Part shown: piece after piece, positions 1 through 11,316 of the stretch
Numbering within the stretch: the stretch's first letter is position 1
How the letters are laid out: each line of letters starts with the position of its first letter
Origin: Amoebophrya sp. A120
Taxonomy: Eukaryota > Sar > Dinophyceae > Syndiniales > Amoebophryaceae
Length of the DNA: 64,000 nucleotides
Reading direction: 5' to 3'
Assembly: GCA_905178155.1 (NCBI GenBank)
Contig: CAJINV010000003.1
Span: forward strand, 10,051,979 to 10,115,978
Position numbers and translations under genes: made by a program
Notes under the pieces: model-generated
What the model saw: only the letters and a program-made list of their open reading frames with translations
Databases searched by the model: none
What the model was told of the DNA's origin: nothing

Positions 1-3000
1 GCGCGCGCGAGCCAGATGGGCGGGCCCTCATTCAATGCGCCCGAGGAACCCGAGCGCCGGAACGGGGCGGCCGCCCACCCACAAGGCCATGCGTGGACCG
101 CCTTCCGGCTTCCGCCATGAAAAAGCGCGCGGGCGGGGAAATTTCCCTGCGGACAGGCCGGGGCCGGCGCGCTCGGGCCAATGCCGTCGCCGTTCAGACA
201 GGAAGCCAGCCTCCGGCAGATTCGGGTAGGTAGAAAAAACCGCAGAGAGTTGCATTAGTTTCAAAGATGGGCCAGCTGCTGCGTCGACGGACGATTTTTC
301 CGGGTGGGTGGCGCCTTCTCTTCTCCGTATAGCCGCAAGGGCGCCCGGGCTCCTTTTTGGGGGCCCCGCCCCATGTTTTCATTCCGTGTTTGAGGGCCTG
401 CAACTTTCGCGCGGCCTGTTTTTGCCCCTTTCGGTTCGCCGTTTGCTTGGTGGGCGCCCCCGGCCTTTTTTCCCCGCCAGGGTGGCAGGTTTTGGGAATG
501 CGTTGGGCCTTTGGTTTTCCAGCCTGGCGGCTGCTTGTGTGCCCCGCGTCGCCTTCGTGTGTTTGGGCCCCCGGGCTTGTGGCTGAAGCACCTACAGCCG
601 AACAGGCGTGCCGGCGGCGGCGGCTTTCGCAGGTTCGCTCAGCCGGCGTGGCGTGCGTGATGGGCGCTTATCAGGTTGCGGCCAAATTCGCTCGGTTGCT
701 TGCCGGCTTTTGTGCGCGTCTTGGGTGTCTTTCTTCTTGGCCGGGCCCGCGATAGTCATGCATCGGGAAGGTGACTCACTGCGATAGCCATTGCGAAGAT
801 AGAAGCGCTCTAAGAGGCAGGCTTGGTTGCGATTCTTTTGGGCCTTCGCACTCGAGAAAATCTTCGCACTCGAGAAAAGGAGCGCGAGCGTTTCATATTT
901 CCAAACTGCGCCACGAATTGGGGGCAAACACAGCGCAAAGCATTACGCAGGGCCCACGCAAGGCAGCGCGGTAAAAGCTGGAAGCCTTCGGGGTGCAGCT
1001 GGCCTTCTGCGCCGCAAACGGGGGTGGCCGGCGGGGTTTTTTTCCTTGGGGGGTGACGCTTGCGCCCTGGGTGTTTTGGGCGCAACCGATTGAAGCCCTG
1101 TCGCGCCTGGCCTACTTCCCGGCTGGGAAGTGTTTTCTTTTGATCCTCAGGCGGCGCCCTGCCGGCGCCGCACTCTGTGCTGCCTTCACTTGGCAGGGCC
1201 TTCGGGGACCCGTGTTTTCTCCCGCTCAACTGCCTCAGTCTGTCTCCGCTTTATGGCCTTCCTGGCGCAGAAGGTGGCGACAAGCGGGGCCCGGAGTTCG
1301 CCCAGTTCGGCCGATTCGTGCGGCCGCGCGCGCCCGCTGCTTGTTCTTTCCCGCCCCCCCTCGTACACCAGCGCGCCGCGCCTTAGCGCGCCACCTTTTG
1401 CGCCCGCCCCGTTGCGCGTAGTCTCCAGCAGGCGACGGCCGGCCGGGCCCGCTCCGGAACTTTGGTGGTGGGCGCGGGCCGGGATTAAAAGCACTAAAAA
1501 CCTTGGAGCTTTTACTTTGGTTGCCGGGCTCAGGCGTCACGCTCTGGAACTTTGACGGCCGAGATTAAGGGCCAAGCCTTACAACTCTGGCGGCCGAGAC
1601 TATGCCAGGGGCGCAAGAAGCTCGGCGCCCGGGATTAGGGGCAAAACTTTGAGGCGTTGCCTATCGAGGTGGAGCAGTTTGCCAATTCGCAAAGCGAAAG
1701 CGGTGGCGTGCGATTGTTGACAAAAAAGCTGGAACGCCGAACAGGCGGCAAAAGGTTTCGAACCCCAGCACTTTGGAAATTCGCGAAAGTTCTCAAAGTT
1801 CGAAAAGTCTGGCAAAATTTGAGGCGTGGGCCGGTAATTTTTTTCCCCCGGCAAGTCGCCGAACTGCCCCCGCTCAGCAGGTGGAGCTGTATGCGAGGGC
1901 GCCGGGACCAGAAAAATAAAAGGGAGGCGGGGAAGTAGGATAAAGCTAAGAGAAGCGGCCCTCCTTTAAAAAGCGCGCCTGTTAATATGTGTGCCATTTC
2001 CAGCATTCCCCCCCTGCCGGCTTGGGCCCTGCGCCCTGCCCCGTGCCGCGGGCACCCACCCTTGCGTGCATGCGGGAGGAGTTCAGGAGGGGGGGGCTGT
2101 TCTCTTGTTGGCCAGCGTTCCACTCTGCGGGGCTGCGGGCCTCTTCTCGTGGTCCGCCCGCAATCCGCGGAGCCGATGCCGCGGACCATTGATTGGCGCC
2201 TTGGGGCCCGAAAGTGTCAACGCGCGGCATTTCCGAAACGTGGCCTGGGGCGGCTGCCTCACGCGTTTGGGATGTTTGAAAACTCCAGCGAAAGGGACCA
2301 CTCCAACCCGGGCGCCTCCTTCGATACAAGCGTAGCCTAGCCAGCGGGCTCCTGCGATGCAGGGGGGCGCGCTATCATGAGTGCTGCGCCCCTCCTCGTC
2401 CTCTGCTGGTGTTGGGAAAGGACAGGCTGGCGCGCAGCTTGCTGCGTGTCAGGGCGGGCGAGAAACTAAAACGCGGCTCGCGCCTGCGCTTCTCTATTCT
2501 GAAGCGCGAACGGAGCAGCCCGCAGGGAAGAGGTGCCGGGCTGTCCCGCGTTGGCCTTCCCAAGTTTGGAACCATTGAGGTGGGCACTTCACCAGCTGGC
2601 GCGCAGCCTAGCCTAGGCCCTAGGAAGTATGGACGCCGTTCATGTGTGCGCCCCTTCGCTGCGGGAAGATAAGTCGCAACACGGAGACACATCAGAGAAG
2701 CTTAACCCGGGAGCGCAACCGCGGGAACAGTCCGTCGGGACTTCGCCGCCCGTTTGTAGAGTGGCACGGCCTTGCGCCGATGCAAAGCAATGGGTTTCAG
2801 AATAGCACGGAGCGCCGCGGGTTTATCGTGACTGCTGTTCTTTAAGTTACTCCGCTGACTCCCTAGCGCATTGGTTTCCGGCGCACTCCCTTCTCCCAGC
2901 GCCGAAAGCTAAAAGTCCGGATTAAGCGATTGCGCTCCTACATGGCCATAAGGACAAGTAGATGCAAACTGGCGAAGCGCCTCAGCCTCTCTAGGTCTTG

Positions 3001-4242
3001 CTGTTGGTTTTGGTTCTTATGCGGCTGGGGTGGAGATATTTTTCTACGTAGTAGATGGAATTCTGCCAGATCGCCGAAACTCGCCAGGCCTGCGCACTTG
3101 CGCACTCTCGAGTGTTGATACAGAGCGTGCCTCTTTTCCGTGCTTGTATGTATTGCAAAAGCATTGCGCGGCGCGGAAAGTCTCCGTAAGGCAGGGGGCG
3201 AAGCATTTTCCGGGGCCCGCCAGAGGCCGGGGCATGTCATGTCTTTGCAGCGGTGAGCGATGGGGGCGGGCCTCGCGGGCCCTGCGACTGGTGGACCGCT
3301 TCGCCACGGCGTGATTTGTCCATTTTCAGCGGCCGAGGCCCGGGTTGCGCTAGAAAGATCACCAGCAAGGGAAAGCCTGCGCGCTGCGGCCAATGAAGCT
3401 CGCGAAAGAAGTTTGTCCGCGTGCCGAGCGGGCGGGCTCGTGGCGTGGACCTTCTCCCGGGCAGGCGGGCCCCGGGACCTGCGCGCGCGAGAGGTGGGCG
3501 ATGGGGGGCAGGAAGGTTAGGCGCTTGCGGCGGCGATTCTCCAGCCGCGCGCTGCGCCCAGCAAGCCACTACACAATCAAAAACGCAAGCGAAGAAGCTG
3601 GCGACGGATGGTCGAAGGGGGGCACGCTAAGCACGGGCGGCCGCCATCGCGGGCGCCCGGGATGGAATGCACAGGATGTGCTCCAGGTAGAGCACGGCGC
3701 TGCAGGGGCAGTGCGCAGGCTGGGCGCGATGGGCGCCCCTGCGCATCCGCGCCGCGGGGGCGGCCGGTGGTCCAGAACGGAGGCCCATCGTGGCGATCAT
3801 ATGCAGCGAGGGGCAGGTGGGGTAGTGTGACGGCAGAAATTGCGGCAAGGAGATGGGCGCATCGGGCTCCGCCGATTTGGGGCGTCCAGGATGAAAGGGG
3901 CGCCGAAAAAGTATTGCCGGGGAGGAAACAGCGAAGCCACGTCCTCGTGGCCTCGCTCCTCGTTTTGGATTGGTTTGCGTTTGGGCCTCGCAAAAGTCGC
4001 CAGCAAAGCCGGCAAACCCCGGCGCGGGCCGACGCCGAAGGCCAAAGGCCGTGCGCAGTTCGTTGCCAAAAAAAAGCAAAAGGGGCCTGATTTGGGGCGC
4101 CCAAGGGGCCTGCCCTGGTGGAGGCCCGGGCGGGGCCACGGCGGGCGGGGGGGGGCTTTCCTTTCTTTGTAAAGGCCGAAAGCTGTCGCGGGGTTTTGCC
4201 CGCGATTTCTATATGTGCGCCAGGACACGCGGAATATAAAAA
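1..4242. other. GC-rich region without a supportable gene
   Basis: All reading frames here are short and overlap in several frames at once, as expected from GC-rich non-coding DNA. No protein motif, splice-bounded exon or RNA gene is visible. Small repeats are present: a 17-base direct repeat (844-860 and 862-878), and a short motif around GGCCGAGA repeated at about 1540-1605. The stretch 4080-4240 resembles inner parts of the introner-like element (GATTTGGGGCGCCC core) and may be a decayed copy. Confidence 0.5.
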
Positions 4243-4368
4243 GAGGCCGGTACGCTCTGAGGCCTAAAACGCGAAACACGACGGCAGCACGCAGGACGCT
4301 TGTCGTTTTCCGGGAAATTAAATGCCGGGAATCACGTATATCGCCCGTGAAACAGGTTGCCCGTTCTC

Positions 4369-5290
4369 CGGGGGATCCACCCTCGCCCCCGGGGATCCGC
4401 CCTCGCCCGGGGGATCCACCCTCGCTCCCGGGGATCCGCCCTCGCCCGGGGGACCCGCCCGTTCCCCGGGGATCCGCCCTCGCCCCCGGGGACCCGCCCG
4501 CATCCCGGGGATCCGCCCTCGCCCGGGGGATCCGCCGTCGCCTCCGGGGATCCGCCCGCCCCCGGGGGCTCCGCCCATTCCCCGGGGGATACGCCCTTTT
4601 CCCCGGCGACCCGCCCTCTTCCCCGGGGATCTGCCCTCAGCCGGGGGACCCGCCCTCGCCCCCGGGGATCCGCCCGCCCCGGGGATCCGCCCATTCCCCG
4701 GGGGATCCGCCCTCTTCCCCGGGGATCCGCCCTCTTCCCGGGGGTCCGCCCATTCTCCGGGGGATCCGCCCTCTTCCCGGGGATCCGCCCGCTCTCCGGG
4801 GGATCCGCCCTCTTCCCCGGGGATCCGCCAACTCTCCGGCGAATCCGCCCTCCTCCCGGGGATCCGCCGTCTTCCCGGGGGATCCGCCCTCTTCCCCGGG
4901 GATCCGCCCTCTTCCCGGGGGTCCGCCCTCTTCCCGGGGGGTCTGCCGGCGCCGCGGGGGATCCGCCCGTTCCCCGAGGGATCCACCCTCGCCCCCCGGG
5001 GATCCGCCCTCGCCCGGGGGATCCGCCCTCGCCCCGGGGGATCCGCCCATTCTCCGGGGGATCCGCCCATTCCTCGGGGGATCCGCCCGTTCCTCGAGGG
5101 ATCCGGCCGCTCCTCGGGGACCCGCCTCCGCTGCTCGGGAGGAGGCCGGCTCTTCGGGGGGGGGGGCCCGCCCGCTCCGCGGGGGGAGGGGGCCCTCCGC
5201 GCGCCGACGGCTCCATCGGTGCCCCGGGGGATCCAACCTACTCTGGGGGGTGCTCCTTAGCTCGGGGGATCCGTCCTCGCCCCGGGGCGT
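4369..5290. repeat. GGATCC minisatellite, array 1
   Basis: About 45 variable 17-21-bp units built on GGGGATCCGCCC followed by a pyrimidine-rich variable part. Each unit carries a BamHI-like GGATCC. The array is open in several frames on both strands and gives artefactual proline/arginine/glycine-rich ORFs of up to 489 codons. These should not be annotated as proteins. Confidence 0.9.
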
Positions 5291-6829
5291 TCGACCCGGG
5301 CCCCGGGGATCTCACCTGGCCCCAAGGGGTCCGATATTCGTCCTTGCCCCTCGGACTCAGCCGGCGCCACGGGGTTTCATTCCCTCCCCAACGGACATCC
5401 GGCCAGCCTCGGGTCGGTGGATCCGCCCTTGCGCCAGAGGCTCGGCCCTTCGGTTCGCGGACCCTGCCCGTGTGGCCTTGGTGGTGGGCGCCGGCCGGCA
5501 AACCGGCGCACATTTATTGTGTCGCCGGCAACTGCATGGGCCGGGGCCGTGGCTTTTGCGTTGCTTGTCAAAATGGTCCCGGTTTTGGTTGTCAAGTTGT
5601 CCTGCTGGTTGTCAGAGCGCTGCTGGGACAACCAGCAGCAGAAACAAGAGGCGTTCGCACAGCAACGCGGTGTCTTGATCTGGCAACCAAAGCGTGCGCA
5701 AGCGCTCGCGAGAGCGCTCTGCGAGATGCCCATCCATCGCAAACGCGGCGCGAAGGCTTTGCCGTTACCATATGGGAGGATGGAACTCGGGGGTATGCAA
5801 TCGCTGGCAAATCTGGGCAGTGCTAAGTGTGTTTTGCCTTCAGAAAGCGGATCGGGGGAAAGTTGTGGGAATTTCATCGAAAGCAGCCAAAACAGCAATT
5901 ATCAAGTGGGAAAAGGGTAAAAAAGAGCACTTTTGCAGCTCCGCCCGGTCTGAATCTGAAAAAAGAGAGTGGTATTGTCGGCTAGGGCCGATGGTGTGAT
6001 GCGTTTTCTAGCGAGAAATGCGTCGCGTGCAGGCAGCTCCAGCCGCTTGGAAATTGAAAAAAAATGCTTAAAAAGTGCTATGTTTTGCAGCATACAAGCG
6101 GCAGACAAAATTTACCGATTTTCTGCAGTCCCCGGAAAGCGCTTGGAGATTGAAAGTGACAACTTTTGCTGAAAAAGCGAGAGCCGCTTGAAAATTGCCG
6201 CTCTACAGTGGTTTTTCAAATTGTCACACGGCCCACACCGTCGAGATTGGACGAAGAAAAACAGCTACTAAGCCTGCGGAGGTGTGTCACACGGGCACGG
6301 TTTTCATCCTCTCTGAGGGTCGCGAGATGAGATCTCCTCCCGCTTGAAAATGCCCGATCTGGGTGGCCCAAAAGGGCAGCCGGAAATGAAGAAAATTGCA
6401 TCACTTTTTGAAGTTTGTGCATTTTACCTGGCCAGCGTATCCGGAAGCCCCCGATGACCCACATACCCTCCTGGCCAGGCGGCCAGTTTGTCATGCAGGA
6501 GGCTAGAAAGGATGCCCCGCGGCGAAATAGCAGACCGGATTTCGCCTTCAATGCTTATCGCAGGAGCCTGCGGGCCTCCGCGGGCGACAGTAGTCGTCCG
6601 CGGCCCAATCTAGAAATTAAACAGAAATGGCGCTTCTTCTCGTTTGCGGCGATGTTAGAAGAAGGTTGGTGGGCCTTCGCGCTGGTTAGATTTTCGCGCA
6701 AGCATTTGGTTACCAATATCGCCCTCCGGGCGCGACCTTAATAGCCGAGAGAATGCGCGCCGGTTTGCCGAGATGCCCTGCACTCGAGTACGTTCCAAAA
6801 GGCGCGCCGGTTTGCCGCGATGCTTGCCC

Positions 6830-7745
6830 TTGGTGCGGCATCCGAGGGCTTCGGAGGTCTTCGGCGGCCCCTCTGGAGCGCCCTCCTGCCAAATCGGGGC
6901 CGTGCCATCGGGGGAAGGCCTTCCGAGGCGGCCCAAATTGGGCCAGAGGACTCGCCAGAGGATTTTGGAGTCCTCTGATGAGTCCGCTGGGAAGTCCGCA
7001 GCCCAAATCGGGGCCGTGTCTTCGGGGAGAGCAAGGTCGCCCGTGGCGGTCCAAATTGGGCCAGAGGACTTGGCAGCGGATTTTGGAGTCTTCTGAAGAG
7101 TCCCCTGGATGGAAAGTCCTCCGCTCAAATCGGGGCCGTACCATCGAGGAAAGGGCGCCCGAGGCGGTCCAAATTGGGCCAGCGGACTCTTCAGAGGATT
7201 TTGGAGGCCTCTGACGAGTCCGCTGCCTTGAAAGTCCTCCGCTTAAGTCGGGGCCCTGCCATCGGGGAAAGGCCGCCCGAGGCGGTCCAAATTGGGCCAG
7301 AGGACTCGCCAGAGGATTTTGGGGCCCCCTGGCGATTCCTCTGGAAAGTCCTGCGCTCAAATCGGGGCCGTACCATCGGGGAAAGGCCAGCCGAGGCGGT
7401 CCGAATTGGGCCAGCGGACTCGCCCGAGGATTTTGGAGTCCTGTGGCGAGTCCTCTGGAAGGTCCTCCGCTCAAATCGGGGCCGTACCATCGGGGAAAGG
7501 TCATCCGAGGCGGTCCAGATTGGGCCAGCGGACTCGTCAGAGGATTTTGGAATCCTCTGGCGGGTCCTCTTGGAAATCCTCCGCGCAAATCGGGGCCGTG
7601 CCATTTGGGGAAGGTCGTCCGGGGCGGTCCAAATTGGGACAGGGGACTCGTCGGAGGATTTTGGAGTCCTCCGCCCAAATCGGGGCCGTGCCATCGTGGA
7701 AAGGCCGCGCGTTCGAGGCGGTCCAAATTGGGCCTGAGGACTTCC
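6830..7745. repeat. ~116-bp satellite, array 1
   Basis: Eight units are recognisable by the CAAATCGGGGCCGT core at about 6892, 7006, 7126, 7242, 7358, 7472, 7589 and 7676. Spacing is 114-120 bp with a shortened last unit. Each unit also carries CCAAATTGGGCC and GAGGATTTTGGA. The array is bordered on both sides by GTGCGCCGGTTTGCCG-like sequence. Confidence 0.9.
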
Positions 7746-8240
7746 GCGGGAAATGTGCGCCGGTTTGCCGCGCCTCCAAATGAATCCGGCGGCAAACGGC
7801 GCGGGGCTCTGCCACTTCGGTCGTTTTTGTGTTGTTTTGAAACGCTTCGCCAAAGCGAACGCAACCACGTGTGGACTGCGTCGCCCCAAGAGGCAAATCG
7901 CGTGACATTTACGAGGCCAACCACGACGGGAGTACTCTCCGGCGGCCGCGCTGGTTTCTGAGGCTACACGAGCGGGGGCGGTTGGTTTTTAGGTCCCACC
8001 GCGTGCCATTCTCGATAAAAGAGTGCTAGGCGTGGCGGCATGTTGGCGCACAACAAAACGGCAGCCCTCGGGGCCCGGCGGCCGCAATGCGTCGGGCGCC
8101 TTGACAAGCGAAACCGCTTTGACGTCGCTGTAGTACTGGCATTGCTTTTTGCTTGGTAGCCTAGAAAAGGCAAAAGGGACGAACTAGCTGCCCCTATCTG
8201 CTATGCCATGGGGAATCACACATAGGAAAAGCATTTTAGA

Positions 8241-9595
8241 GTCCGGATGGCAATCTGTATGAGCGCGATACTTTTGCACCCAGTAGCTCGGCAAAATGTG
8301 GTCTACACGTTGCAAAAGCACGTGCAGCGTGCCGGAGCTCGCAGCCTTGTGGAGCTGCAGTGTCAGGGGTACTGCCTGTACGAGCGTGACCTGCGTCGCA
8401 AAACTGTTGAGGTGCTGGATTTCTTGCGGCAGCACTTTATACCCTGGTGGAACCGCCGTTGCCGGGACTTCTCTCTTTCCCATGAGATGGACCGTGCCAT
8501 TTGTACGATAGGACCGGCACCGCCGCCGGCAGCAAGAGCAAGATCTACACACAGAAAGTCGACATCTTCGTACGATACCCCACCTGGTGCCCAGGAGATC
8601 GACGAACTTTCTGCGAACTACCGGTATTTTGCAGCACGCATTGACGTTTCACAGAGCGTACGCGCAGACCATTCCGTTTTGTATTTTGATGCGAGATTAG
8701 AGGAGCTCATGGCGGTGCTGGCGCAGCGGTTTCAATTGGAGTTCACGCTCGACGCGGCGCAGTCGAACGACGGAAAGTTCGTGTATCATGTTCGCAGTGC
8801 ATTGGGATCATTACAACCTCCACCTCCACGGCTGGAACCGGGCCAAGTACGAGCGCGCACTATTCTTGTGTCTCGGGATGAGCTGCAGCAACCTGCGCAC
8901 ACTACTGCGACTCACCCTGTGCTTCAAGCACTAGTGCAAGCGGAGGGCGTGTACGATGTCACAGAGCCTTGCACTCGCGAAGCAGAAGCACGGGAGGACG
9001 CCCAACAAGTGAGCGATGCAGCGAAGCGGCGTGGACCCGTTGTACGGCCGAGAACGATATCGGGTAAAGTCGAGCTGTGTGCTATGGACGCAGGGGGTCC
9101 AAGCTGGGGAGGCCTCGGGATGCCGCACGCACAGACCGTGGCGCCCGGCCACGTGGTGGTGCGAAATCTGCCGTTTCTCGTCACGGAAGATCCCGACGGC
9201 AACGAGAAGGTGTGCGCCTTGTCGGTGCGCAACTGCGGCACGCTGCTGCATGAACTCGGTCACGCGATCCACTTTTTAGCTACGCCGCTGCCGGAGATCC
9301 TGGCCTTGGAGCACGATATTGCTGAGTTCCCCTCCACCATGATGCAGTTTGTCTTCGAGGAGCCTACTTTTCTCAGAAGCATCGCACTCAGTGCCCGATC
9401 GCGCCGCAAAGGACTGAATCCAGAAAGCCTGTCGCACGCATTCGGCACCGAATGGGACAATACACACGTGAGCCATGCTGCCGCCCCCAAAAATTATGCT
9501 CAAGAAATGGCAGTTGAAATAAATCCGCGCCTTGTTTTCTTTTTTCCTGCAGTAGCCTGTAAGCTGCGGGCGGCCGCCGTGGATAGTGGTGCCAC
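8241..9595 (+). CDS. M3-family zinc peptidase (mitochondrial intermediate peptidase-like), exon block 1
   Basis: Seen: an open frame containing HELGH (9249-9263) and, 25 codons after the first His, the third zinc-ligand Glu (9324-9326) in DIAEFPS, followed by MMQFVFEEP. This is the M3 arrangement HExxH...D-x-x-E-x-P-S..M. The stretch RRKTVEVLDFLRQHF at about 8398-8440 resembles the helical part before the catalytic core. Known of the family: MIP/oligopeptidase A enzymes cut octapeptides or short peptides, and MIP acts in the mitochondrial matrix. The frame has an ATG at 8247, but the expected N-terminal third is missing, and CATTTTAG ends at 8240, so 8241 is taken as an acceptor after upstream exons. 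The downstream limit is uncertain: family similarity fades after about 9430, a GTAAGC donor lies near 9556, and the frame closes later. Clearly divergent from textbook MIP. Confidence 0.75.
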
Positions 9596-10569
9596 ATGGC
9601 CAATCCGGCATCCCTCGCGAGAAGCTCCGCCCCTGCTGCCCCGAGGAAGTGCAGCGGCTCAGCAGATAGCCACCTGGCCTGGTCGCTGCTGTAGCCCACG
9701 TAGGCCCGGCCGCAGTCGCCATTAGGGAAAAATTCTATGCGCCCCTAACGCGAACCGGCACACCCACAAGGCACAGCTTCGAGCTTTTTGCGCAAGTATG
9801 CAACAGCAAAAAACCCGGCAAATTGCGAAGCCCACGGCAAATAGATCCTGCTCCGGCGAAGGGCGAAAAAATTCTTGTGGCGTTGAGGTTTGATTTTAGT
9901 AGCGTCGCAGAGCATTCTACATCTACGCGCAGAGCCGGCGCCCGTGGTCGCGGGGGGAAGCCGGGCCCGCACCGTGCGGTTTCGCACACAGAGTGATGCG
10001 CTTGTGGCGCCGCCCAACCCCGGCTGTTTGCGCAGCATTTTGGCGGCATTAGAACGGCATTCGCGCGCCATCTAGAGAAGATATCGAAAGCAGCAGGCGG
10101 GGAAAAGCGTGATCCTCCTTATTGATTTGCAGCAGAGCGTGGCTTACCTTTCAAGATCGCGATGCCCAAGTTGAGTTCTTTGCAGCCTGCATGGCGAAGG
10201 CTTTGCATGCGATCGGCAAAGGGCGGAGCTTGCGGCGCCGATAAATTGTTAGCGTCGTCGTGTTCGCGGCGCGCCGGCGGCAGTTTCCGCCTAACCTATC
10301 AACACCCGGCGCACTTCCAGAAGCCGGCGGCGGCCGGGGTTTCTCTAATTATCTGCCTCGCAGGCTCGGCGGGGTTGTGGCTTAAGGAAGTTCATCGGCT
10401 TCGCGAGAAGTTGCGTCAGCATATGAGCGGGCTGGTCAGCCTCAGCTGGCGACAGCCTGCTTTTCCTTGTTGTTTTCTGTCGCCGTCTCCGATTGCGTCG
10501 CAAATGCGGCACTGCTTGGGCCGTAGTCCGTGTCCAAATAAGCGATAGACTACGGGGGCGGGGGCATAG
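9596..10569 (+). other. Probable intron of the M3 peptidase gene
   Basis: Similarity to M3 peptidases stops before this stretch and resumes after TAG at 10567-10569. It holds GC-rich sequence without a convincing ORF or known repeat. The 5' border is not fixed and may lie as early as about 9430. Confidence 0.45.
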
Positions 10570-11316
10570 TTCACCAGTGTAGCCAGGACTTTTTACAACT
10601 ACCGCATTTGGCGCGACGCGTACGTCTTCAACGAGATATTCGCCACTACAAGGGGCGTGCATCAGCACGCACATAGCGAGTCGGAGTTGCGGGGTTTTAT
10701 CAACGGCATTCTGCTAAAAGCGACAAGCCTGTCCTCGTCGAACGACGGAAGAAGTAGTGCGAAACTTGCCGGGATGAATCACAAGCACAATCACCGAGGG
10801 CGCGCCGTTGGGGTGTCAGAGATGGATAGCTCGAAGCCAAATGCGAGCGGCAAGATGTTCGAGCGATCTGGTTCCACAAGCGGATTGCACCCACTTCTAT
10901 TCCCCGAGGTGGTGGAGATGTTCTGCGACTCTTCTTACTATTCCCGGTTGGCCTACATATTTCCAAGCGTCCGCGCCCGGCAGCAACTCGCGGGCTCTCG
11001 CCAAGAGCTCCAGCACGTGTTCACACGCAACTACTTCGAATACGGTACACCGCACCACTGGTGCCCAACCAAACGGGAGTTTTTGCAGCACTTTTGCCCG
11101 AGCGACGCAATAAATCGAGAAAAAGCACTACAATCGACATTCTTTAGAAGGACCGCGAAACCGAAAGAGCTCTACGTGCCTGAGAAAGATGTCAACCGTC
11201 ATGAGTTCAAATTCGGCTGCCGCAGCTCTGTCGCAGAGGCAGGACACTCAGAGAAACCCGCACGAGCTGAAAGTCATCGACTCGGGTACGAGGGTTGGGA
11301 AAGAAGAAGACGCTGA
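10570..11316 (+). CDS. M3 peptidase C-terminal exon, with unknown extension
   Basis: Starting at phase 0 after GGGGCATAG, the frame reads FTSVARTFYNYRIW followed by RDAYVFNEIF and later ELRGFINGIL. This resembles the end of M3 peptidases (the aromatic YY.Y.W helix, then the last helix before the C-terminus), so it is assigned to the same gene as 8241-9595. From about 10760 to the stop at 11314-11316 the protein continues for some 180 residues, including a stretch with many Tyr/Phe/His (LHPLLFPEVVEMF and onward), that I cannot match to the family. Either this is a lineage-specific extension or an unrecognised splice leads elsewhere. Codon use is clearly coding-like throughout. Confidence 0.6.
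   Translation, partial: FTSVARTFYNYRIWRDAYVFNEIFATTRGVHQHAHSESELRGFINGILLKATSLSSSNDGRSSAKLAGMNHKHNHRGRAVGVSEMDSSKPNASGKMFERSGSTSGLHPLLFPEVVEMFCDSSYYSRLAYIFPSVRARQQLAGSRQELQHVFTRNYFEYGTPHHWCPTKREFLQHFCPSDAINREKALQSTFFRRTAKPKELYVPEKDVNRHEFKFGCRSSVAEAGHSEKPARAESHRLGYEGWERRRR

Larger units (their letters stand above)
4243..7980 (+). repeat. Composite minisatellite element, copy 1
   Basis: Same order of modules as at 17140-19130. It has a start block (GCTCTGAG then CACGACGGCAGC at 4253-4290), a GGATCC minisatellite, a GGCAAACCGGCGCACATTT motif (about 5500-5518), a block rich in TTGTC/GACAA (5575-5660), the same motif inverted (GTGCGCCGGTTTGCC form, about 6760-6815), a ~116-bp satellite, and a final GTGCGCCGGTTTGCCG (about 7754). 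Two dispersed copies with conserved module order show that it moves or duplicates as a unit. No transposase ORF is visible. Outer borders are approximate and no target duplication was identified. It lies directly upstream of the first visible M3 peptidase exon, so it may sit in an intron of that gene. Confidence 0.7.

Noticed and set aside
1750-1775. tRNA-like GGTTTCGAACCCC
   Set aside because: Only an isolated short palindrome; no cloverleaf around it.
4215-5826. ORFs of 487 and 489 codons on + and 200-294 on -
   Set aside because: They run through the GGATCC minisatellite, are open in many frames at once and encode only repeated Pro/Arg/Gly/Asp; a repeat artefact.
4369-7745. CRISPR-like appearance of short regular repeats
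   Set aside because: No unique spacers of constant length, no cas genes, units vary and abut directly, and the surrounding genes are eukaryotic.
6710-7924. 404-codon - strand ORF with regularly repeated motif
   Set aside because: Translation of the ~116-bp satellite; four other frames are equally open and unit-length indels occur.
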